Shown here piece by piece: positions 58,918 to 64,000 of a stretch of 64,000 nt of DNA. The translations under genes were made by a program, and so were the position numbers. Numbering within the stretch: the first letter of the stretch is position 1; each line of letters starts with the position of its first letter. The notes beneath the pieces were generated by a model, which saw only the letters and a program-made list of their open reading frames with translations, ran no database searches and was not told where the DNA came from. Where the stretch lies: assembly GCA_037720595.1 (NCBI GenBank), contig JBBJLW010000018.1, positions 1 to 64,000 of the forward strand, given 5' to 3'. Origin of the DNA: Gaiellasilicea sp037720595 (lineage in GTDB: Bacteria; Actinomycetota; Thermoleophilia; Gaiellales; Gaiellaceae).

Positions 58918-59993
58918 GCGATGCGCTCCAGATACGCCCGGTGCGCCGCGACCAGGTCGCCGATCGCGTCGCCGCCGAACTTCTCCTTCGCCGCGCGTGC
59001 GAGCTCCCACGCAACGACCGCTTCCGCCACGACCGCGAGCGCCTCGACCGCGTGCACGTCGCTGCGTTCGACCAAAGCCTGCGCTGCTTCGCCGGTGGCG
59101 AGATCGACGGAGTCGAGCGGCTTCATCAGCGTCGGCAGGGGTTTCATCGCGGCGCGGACCACGAGCTTCTCCCCGTTCGAGATGCCCGCCTCGATCCCGC
59201 CCGCGCGGTTCGAGCGGCGGCGCAGACCAGGCTCGATCTCGTCGTGCGCCTCCGATCCTCGGACGCGCGCGAGCGCGAATCCATCGCCGATCTCGACCCC
59301 CTTCACGGCCTGGATCGCCATCAGAGCCGCGGCCAGTCGCCCGTCGAGCCGATCCTCTCGGCTCGCGTAGGAGCCGAGCCCGGGACAGACACCGGTCGCC
59401 CGCACCTCGACGACGCCGCCTAGTGTGTCGCGGTCGCCCTTCGCCGCATCGGTCGCGGCGCGTTGGGCGCGCTCGCCGGTCTCGCCGCCCACTTCGAGCG
59501 CGCGACCAGCAACCTCGATCCCCAGCTCTCGCAACATCGCCTTTGCGACCGCCCCGGCTGCGACGAGCACCGCCGTGTGCCGCGCGCTCGCGCGCTCGAG
59601 CGCGTTCCGCACGTCGTCGTGGCCGTACTTGAGCGTCCCGGCGAGGTCGGCGTGCCCCGGCCGCGGCAGCGTCACCGGCTTCGTTCCCTTCCCGCTCGGC
59701 TCGCCCTCCGGCGGCCAGGGGCTCATCCCCCACGCCCAGTTCGCGTGGTCGCGGTTGCGGACGACGAGCGCGAGCGGTGTTCCGAGCGTACGACCGTGAC
59801 GGAGCCCGGCGAGCACCTCGACCGCGTCCTGCTCGAGCTGCTGGCGGGGACTGCGGCCGTAGCCCTGCTGCCGGCGCCGCAGGTCGCCGTCGATGGCGGC
59901 CTGATCGAGCACGAGGCCGGCAGGCAGGCCGGTGAGGATCGCGACGAGCGCCGGCCCGTGCGACTCGCCGGCAGTCGTCAGTCCGAGAGTCAT
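58899..59993 (-). CDS. aroC: Chorismate synthase
   Basis: 364 residues from ATG 59993. TAGESHGPALVAILTGLPAG and RRQQGYGRSPRQQLEQDAVE are the first signature. RASARHTAVLVAAGAVAKAM and GGIEAGISNGEKLVVRAAMK the later ones. It makes chorismate from EPSP using reduced flavin. ATG overlaps the aroE stop (ATGA). Confidence 0.96.
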   Translation of the reverse strand: MTLGLTTAGESHGPALVAILTGLPAGLVLDQAAIDGDLRRRQQGYGRSPRQQLEQDAVEVLAGLRHGRTLGTPLALVVRNRDHANWAWGMSPWPPEGEPSGKGTKPVTLPRPGHADLAGTLKYGHDDVRNALERASARHTAVLVAAGAVAKAMLRELGIEVAGRALEVGGETGERAQRAATDAAKGDRDTLGGVVEVRATGVCPGLGSYASREDRLDGRLAAALMAIQAVKGVEIGDGFALARVRGSEAHDEIEPGLRRRSNRAGGIEAGISNGEKLVVRAAMKPLPTLMKPLDSVDLATGEAAQALVERSDVHAVEALAVVAEAVVAWELARAAKEKFGGDAIGDLVAAHRAYLERIAWPRTP

Positions 59994-60673
59994 GGACGCA
60001 AACCTACTGCGGCGCGCATGACGTCCACCGGGGCCGGCACGCCTGTCCACAGCTCAAACGACGCCGCACCCTGGGCGACCAGCACGTCCAGGCCGTCGAG
60101 CACGGTCGCGCCGGCCTCTCGCGCGGCGGCGGCCGTGGCAGAACCCGGATACGGCAGGTCGACGATGGTCTGCCCGGCCCGCACCGGAAAGAGGATTTCG
60201 TCGCGTACCGGCGTCGCATGCACGATCAGGTCGGCGTTCTCGACGTCCGGCGGCCAGTCTCCGCGGCGGAAGAAGACGCGCGCCTGCGGCAGCGCTTCGA
60301 GAAAGGCCGCCGCCGAGCCGCCCGCGCCGACGACGACGGGGTGCGCCGGTGCAAGCCCCTCGAGGATCGCGGCGTCCGTCGAGAAGCCCACGAACTCCCC
60401 CTCTCGAAGGACAAGCGTGTTCACCGACGCGGTTTCCGACTCGCAGAACGCTGTGACCGCCAGCTTGTGAGGAGCGGTGACGTTCGCACCCACGAAGCCC
60501 AGCGCCGCCAGCCCCCGCACGGCCCCTTCCAGTCGCGCCGGAGGCACGTCGAACGCGACGTATGCGAGGTCGAGCCCGCGTGCCGCGAACGCAGCGTTCT
60601 GCAGCCGAGGCGAGAGCGAGTGCGCGACCGGGTGCCCGAGCAGGGCGACGAGCCGCGTCGAGCCCGCGATCAC
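59990..60673 (-). CDS. aroE: Shikimate dehydrogenase, compact form
   Basis: 227 residues, about 40 short of the usual. LLGHPVAHSLSPRLQNAAFA opens it. GANVTAPHKLAVTAF has the catalytic Lys; FSTDAAILEGL has the Asp. VVVGAGGSAAAFLEALP is the NADP loop. Missing length is in the cofactor domain. It reduces 3-dehydroshikimate. GTG 60673 lies 3 bases after mltG. Confidence 0.92.
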   Translation of the reverse strand: MIAGSTRLVALLGHPVAHSLSPRLQNAAFAARGLDLAYVAFDVPPARLEGAVRGLAALGFVGANVTAPHKLAVTAFCESETASVNTLVLREGEFVGFSTDAAILEGLAPAHPVVVGAGGSAAAFLEALPQARVFFRRGDWPPDVENADLIVHATPVRDEILFPVRAGQTIVDLPYPGSATAAAAREAGATVLDGLDVLVAQGAASFELWTGVPAPVDVMRAAVGLRP

Positions 60674-60676
60674 GAC

Positions 60677-61594
60677 TCAGCCGCAGCCGAAGCCGTACTC
60701 GCACGCCTTGGCGAAGAACTCCGACTCGCTCGCCGTGAAGAAGTGGTGGATCTTGTCCGGCTTGCGCACGAAGAAGAGGAAGTCGACCTTGGCCGGGCGC
60801 GCGGCTGCCTTCATGGAGGCAAGCCCCGGGTTTGCGATCGGCGTCGGCGGCAGTCCCGTCCGGTTCCGCGTGTTGTACGGATTGTCGCTCTCGAGCTGCG
60901 AGACCCGTAGCGCCTCCGTGCCCGGCACGTCCAGCCCGTAGCGGATGGTCGCGTCGATCCCGAGCGGCATCCCCGCCTTGAGCCGGTTGTAGATCACCGC
61001 GGACACCTTGGCGCGCTCCTCCGGTGCGATCGTCTCCTTCTCGATCATCGAGGCGATGATCAGAACGTCGTAAGGCGTCAGATTCTTCGTCCGCGCCTCG
61101 CGCAGGTCGACCTTGGCCCAGTTCTGACCGAAGAACCCGAGCTGCTCCGCGACGAACTTCTTCGCCGTCGTCTTCGCCGTGAACTCGTAGGTTGCGGGGA
61201 AGAGGAAACCCTCGATCCGCTTCGCGTCCGGGCGGAACTGCGCCGGCACCTTCGCGGCCGTCGTTGCGGCCGCGTAGCTCGGGCCGGAGAGCTTCGGCTT
61301 GATCTTGCGCTTGCGCTGCGCGATGTTCCGCACCGCTCCGACGCGGACGATCATCTGGTCGCGCGTGAAGCCCTCGGGGAAGACGATCTTGAGCGAGGGC
61401 AGCGGCGGTACCGCCGTCGTCGTAGGTACGACGATCTCGTCGGCTTCCCCCTCGCCGCCGAGCGCGCCCACTCCGAGCGCGAGGGCAAGGCCGATGAAGA
61501 GCAGAAGCAGCGCACCCGCAATGAGCCGTCGGAGCGCGAGCTTGATCCGCGAGGGGCGAGAGCGATAGGTGCGGGTGGGACGCGGCGGCGTCAT
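60677..61594 (-). CDS. mltG: Endolytic murein transglycosylase MltG
   Basis: 305 residues. A basic N-terminus precedes one membrane helix (AGALLLLFIGLALALGVGAL). LysM-like IVFPEGFTRDQMIVRVG is next. The YceG domain has EGFLFPATYEF, LIIASMIEKETIAPEERAKV with the catalytic Glu, and GIDATIRYG. It ends glycan strand synthesis at the inner membrane. ATG overlaps ruvX stop. Confidence 0.94.
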   Translation of the reverse strand: MTPPRPTRTYRSRPSRIKLALRRLIAGALLLLFIGLALALGVGALGGEGEADEIVVPTTTAVPPLPSLKIVFPEGFTRDQMIVRVGAVRNIAQRKRKIKPKLSGPSYAAATTAAKVPAQFRPDAKRIEGFLFPATYEFTAKTTAKKFVAEQLGFFGQNWAKVDLREARTKNLTPYDVLIIASMIEKETIAPEERAKVSAVIYNRLKAGMPLGIDATIRYGLDVPGTEALRVSQLESDNPYNTRNRTGLPPTPIANPGLASMKAAARPAKVDFLFFVRKPDKIHHFFTASESEFFAKACEYGFGCG

Positions 61595-61986
61595 GGGCGG
61601 TTCGCCATCCAGGCGAGATACGTCTCGAGGAGGTGCGCCGCGGCCCGTGCGTCCTCGGGGGCTTTCGCGGCCGGGTCGCGGGAGGCGAGCGTCGTCGTGA
61701 AGCGCTCGTCGAAGCGCTCGACGGGTACGGCGACGGCCGAGCGCAGAGCCTCGACGAACCTCTCGGTCTCCTCGGCCTGGTGGCCACGGGCGCCGCGCAG
61801 GGTCAACGGCAGGCCTACCACGATCTGCTCGGCCTGCTCGGCCGCGACGAGCTCGACGAGCCGGCGCAGGCCCGCCTGAGTCGCCGCCCGCTCGACGACC
61901 GTCACCGGCCTCGCCAGCGTTCCGGTCGCGTCCGAGATCGCGACGCCGGTGCGCGCGGCGCCGTAGTCCAGAGCCATCACCTTCAC
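61591..61986 (-). CDS. ruvX: RuvX/YqgF-family Holliday junction resolvase
   Basis: 131 residues. KVMALDYGAARTGVAISDAT has the first catalytic Asp. IVVGLPLTLRG and VERFDERFTTTLA have Glu/Asp partners, and the late Asp is in AKAPEDARAAAHLLETYL. It acts in RNA 5'-end or Holliday junction processing. GTG 61986. It lies 10 bases from alaS. Confidence 0.93.
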   Translation of the reverse strand: MKVMALDYGAARTGVAISDATGTLARPVTVVERAATQAGLRRLVELVAAEQAEQIVVGLPLTLRGARGHQAEETERFVEALRSAVAVPVERFDERFTTTLASRDPAAKAPEDARAAAHLLETYLAWMANRP

Positions 61987-61996
61987 GCGATCACAT

Positions 61997-64000
61997 TCAC
62001 GTCAGGGCCTCGATGATGGTCTTCTCGGCCAGCGCAATCGCGGCGGGCAGTCGCTCCGCGTCCTTGCCGCCTGCACGCGCCATCGTCGGCCGGCCGCCGC
62101 CCTTGCCGCCTATCAGCGCCGCCGCGTCGCGAATCACGTCGCCCGCGTGGACGCCGCGGCCCTCGAGCGAGCGATCCATGTTGATCAGGATCTGCGCGGA
62201 GCCGTTCTCCCGGAGCCCGACGATCACGACCGCCGGCGCGTGCTTCTGCTTCAACCGGTCGGAGACGTCGAGCGGATCGCCGCTCGTCACGTCGACGACG
62301 AGCACGGTCACCTCGCCGGCAGCGGTCTCTCGGGTGACGACGAATTCCGGGCCTGCCGCGGCCTGCGGCTTCTCCTTCGATTGCCGGCGCGCCTGCTCTA
62401 GCTCGCCGCGGAGCTCGTCGGCCTCGTGTGCCCGTCCGCGCAGCACCGCGTACGCCTCGCCGGAGGTCACTGCCTCGATCCGGCGCGCGCCCGAACCGAC
62501 CGATCCTTCCGAGAGGATCACGACCGGTCCGATCTCTGCCGTCGAGCGGACATGGGTACCGCCGCAGAGCTCGCGCGAGAAGCCGTCGATCTCGACGACA
62601 CGCACGATCTCGCCGTACTTCTCCCCGAAGAGCATCTGCGCCCCCAGCTTGCGCGCCTCGTCGATTGGGGTCTCGAAGATCCGCAGGGGATGGTTTTGGA
62701 AGACCTGCTCGTTGACGATCCGCTCCACCTCGGTGCGCTCCTGGGGCGTGAGGGCGCGGTCGTGAGTGAAGTCGAAGCGGAGCTTCTCGGGCCGCACAGC
62801 GGAACCCGCCTGCTTGACGTGCTCGCCGAGCACGCGCCGAAGAGCCTCGTGCAGCAGATGGGTCGCTGTATGGTTTGCCATCGTCGGGAAGCGCACCGAC
62901 CACGGGACGAGCGCGCGCACGCGATCGCCCGCTGCGAATCCCTCTCCTTCGAAGACGAGTGCCTGATCGTCGCCGATCCGATGCGCCTCCTTGAGCGTCG
63001 CGATCGCGCCCGTCTCCTCGCGCACGAGCTCGCCCGCATCGCTCACCTGGCCGCCGCCGGCCGCGTAGAACGGCGACTCGCGCAGCTTCGCAAGAAAGAG
63101 GTGCTCGCCGAGCTCGTCGAGCGCGCCGATCTGGGTGAGGACGTCGGTTTTGGCGTGGCCGACGAACTCGCTCGCGAAGCCCGCACCGGCGGCGAAATCG
63201 GCGGACCGCTGTGCGCTCGACTCGGCCCCGGACCGCGAGATCTCGCGATGACGGCCCATCTCCTCGCCGTAGCCGTCGGTGTCGACGCTCTGGCTCCGCT
63301 CGGTGGCGAGCTCGACCGTCAACTCGATCGGGAAGCCATAGGTGGCGGCGAGCCGGAAGGCCTGGCCGCCGGTGATCCGCTCGGCGCCGGAGAGCTCCTC
63401 GAACTCGCGCAGGCCGCGCTCGAGCGTCTCCGAGAAGCGCTCCTCCTCCTGGCGGACGACGCGCTCGATCGTCTTTGCGTGCTCGACGACCTCGGGATAC
63501 CAGGGGCCGACCTGCTCGACGACGATCGCCGGCAGCCGGTGTACGCCGTCGAGCCCGATCCGCCGCGCCTGGGTGACCGCGCGTCGGATGAGGCGACGCA
63601 GGATGTAGCCCCGACCCTCGTTCGACGGCGTGATCCCCTCGGCGGCGAGGAACGTCATCCCCCTGCCGTGGTCGCTGATCACGCGGTGCGCCTTCGTCGC
63701 CTCGGTCGAGCTGCCGTAGGCCACACCCGACTCGCGGGCGATCCATTCCATGATCAGCTGGAAGCCGTCGGTGTCGAAGATCGAATCGGCCTCCTGGAGG
63801 AGCATTGCGCCGCGCTCGAGACCCATCCCGGTATCGATGTTCTGGTTCGGAAGCGGGGTCAAAGAGCCGTCCGCAGCGAGGTCGAACTCCATGAAGACGA
63901 GGTTCCAGAACTCGAGAAACCGCTCGCACCGATCGCAACCGGGAGCACAATCGGGCTCGCCGCACCCGTACTCGACTCCGCGGTCGTAGTTGAGCTCGGA
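61997..64000 (-). CDS. alaS: Alanyl-tRNA synthetase (N-terminus outside the window)
   Basis: About 667 C-terminal residues are present. The right edge cuts the catalytic domain near a Cys cluster (CGEPDCAPGCDRC). NQNIDTGMGLERGAMLLQEA and VISDHGRGMTFLAAEGITPS follow. The editing site is NHTATHLLHEALRRVLG and the zinc His/Cys are in ELCGGTHVRSTAEIGPVVIL. The C-Ala domain ends GGKGGGRPTMARAGGKDAER. It charges tRNA-Ala and clears Ser/Gly mischarging. Confidence 0.96.
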   Translation of the reverse strand, partial: SELNYDRGVEYGCGEPDCAPGCDRCERFLEFWNLVFMEFDLAADGSLTPLPNQNIDTGMGLERGAMLLQEADSIFDTDGFQLIMEWIARESGVAYGSSTEATKAHRVISDHGRGMTFLAAEGITPSNEGRGYILRRLIRRAVTQARRIGLDGVHRLPAIVVEQVGPWYPEVVEHAKTIERVVRQEEERFSETLERGLREFEELSGAERITGGQAFRLAATYGFPIELTVELATERSQSVDTDGYGEEMGRHREISRSGAESSAQRSADFAAGAGFASEFVGHAKTDVLTQIGALDELGEHLFLAKLRESPFYAAGGGQVSDAGELVREETGAIATLKEAHRIGDDQALVFEGEGFAAGDRVRALVPWSVRFPTMANHTATHLLHEALRRVLGEHVKQAGSAVRPEKLRFDFTHDRALTPQERTEVERIVNEQVFQNHPLRIFETPIDEARKLGAQMLFGEKYGEIVRVVEIDGFSRELCGGTHVRSTAEIGPVVILSEGSVGSGARRIEAVTSGEAYAVLRGRAHEADELRGELEQARRQSKEKPQAAAGPEFVVTRETAAGEVTVLVVDVTSGDPLDVSDRLKQKHAPAVVIVGLRENGSAQILINMDRSLEGRGVHAGDVIRDAAALIGGKGGGRPTMARAGGKDAERLPAAIALAEKTIIEALT

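Overview
The window is GC-rich, densely packed DNA with GTG and TTG starts, frequent 4-base ATGA/GTGA overlaps and many apparently leaderless genes. Gene content and order point to a deep-branching actinobacterium, most likely class Thermoleophilia (Gaiellales-like). The main clues are the tlyA-nadK-recN-steA-steB-pyrG block, the alaS-ruvX-mltG-aroE-aroC-aroKB-aroQ-pepP-efp block, the DnaE2/ImuB mutasome with a DUF6504 protein, and LexA boxes of the GAAC-N4-GTTC type. No rRNA, tRNA, CRISPR array or prophage was seen.

Layout. 1-5.5 kb: a cut-off EEP-family nuclease, a glycosyltransferase and two convergent GH15 hydrolases. 5.5-13.4 kb: DNA damage genes (dnaE2, a DUF6504 protein, imuB under a double LexA operator, phrB) with a bicupin gene and comB. 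13.4-19.3 kb: rhomboid protease, ppdK, then eroded genes (reductase remnant, frameshifted peptidase E) and a stand-alone LigD polymerase domain. 19.4-24.2 kb: a TetR-controlled operon (DUF1326, DUF2182, TetR, a hydrolase-glycosyltransferase fusion) and a decayed NTF2-like gene with the same operator. 24.2-30.9 kb: PPDK regulatory protein, methyltransferase, glyS, metallo-hydrolase-like, GNAT, LspA-like, recO, glutaredoxin, mutM. 30.9-38 kb: deoA/deoB nucleoside salvage, ald, NUDIX, DUF3866, M20 peptidase. 38-39.9 kb: gene debris, a secreted hydrolase and its PadR regulator. 39.9-48 kb: pyrG, a GT2-membrane transferase fusion, steB, steA, recN, nadK, tlyA. 48-49.6 kb: GNAT and a multiply frameshifted arginase. 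49.6-64 kb: isoprenoid, xseB, nusB, Asp23, biotin-carboxylase, efp, pepP, shikimate and alaS genes, nearly all on the minus strand.

Most striking is a 68-base, three-hairpin repeat sitting exactly on start/stop overlaps inside the 50-57 kb operons. Two tandem copies between the Asp23 and nusB genes are each a complete 23-codon reading frame chained by ATGA/GTGA overlaps. Two more copies have become the N-termini of XseB and PepP. Hairpin stems are kept while loops vary. Also notable are a biotin-carrier protein whose carboxyltransferase domain has lost all four metal-site residues, a TetR operator pair TTAGTC-N4-GACTAA, a MITE-like element beside efp, palindromes embedded in dnaE2 and the DUF3866 gene, and a TANNNT box 6-7 bases before many start codons.

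The window holds at least seven broken genes while long housekeeping frames are intact, suggesting real gene decay rather than only sequencing error. All functional calls rest on reading the sequence and remembered family motifs; no search was run.
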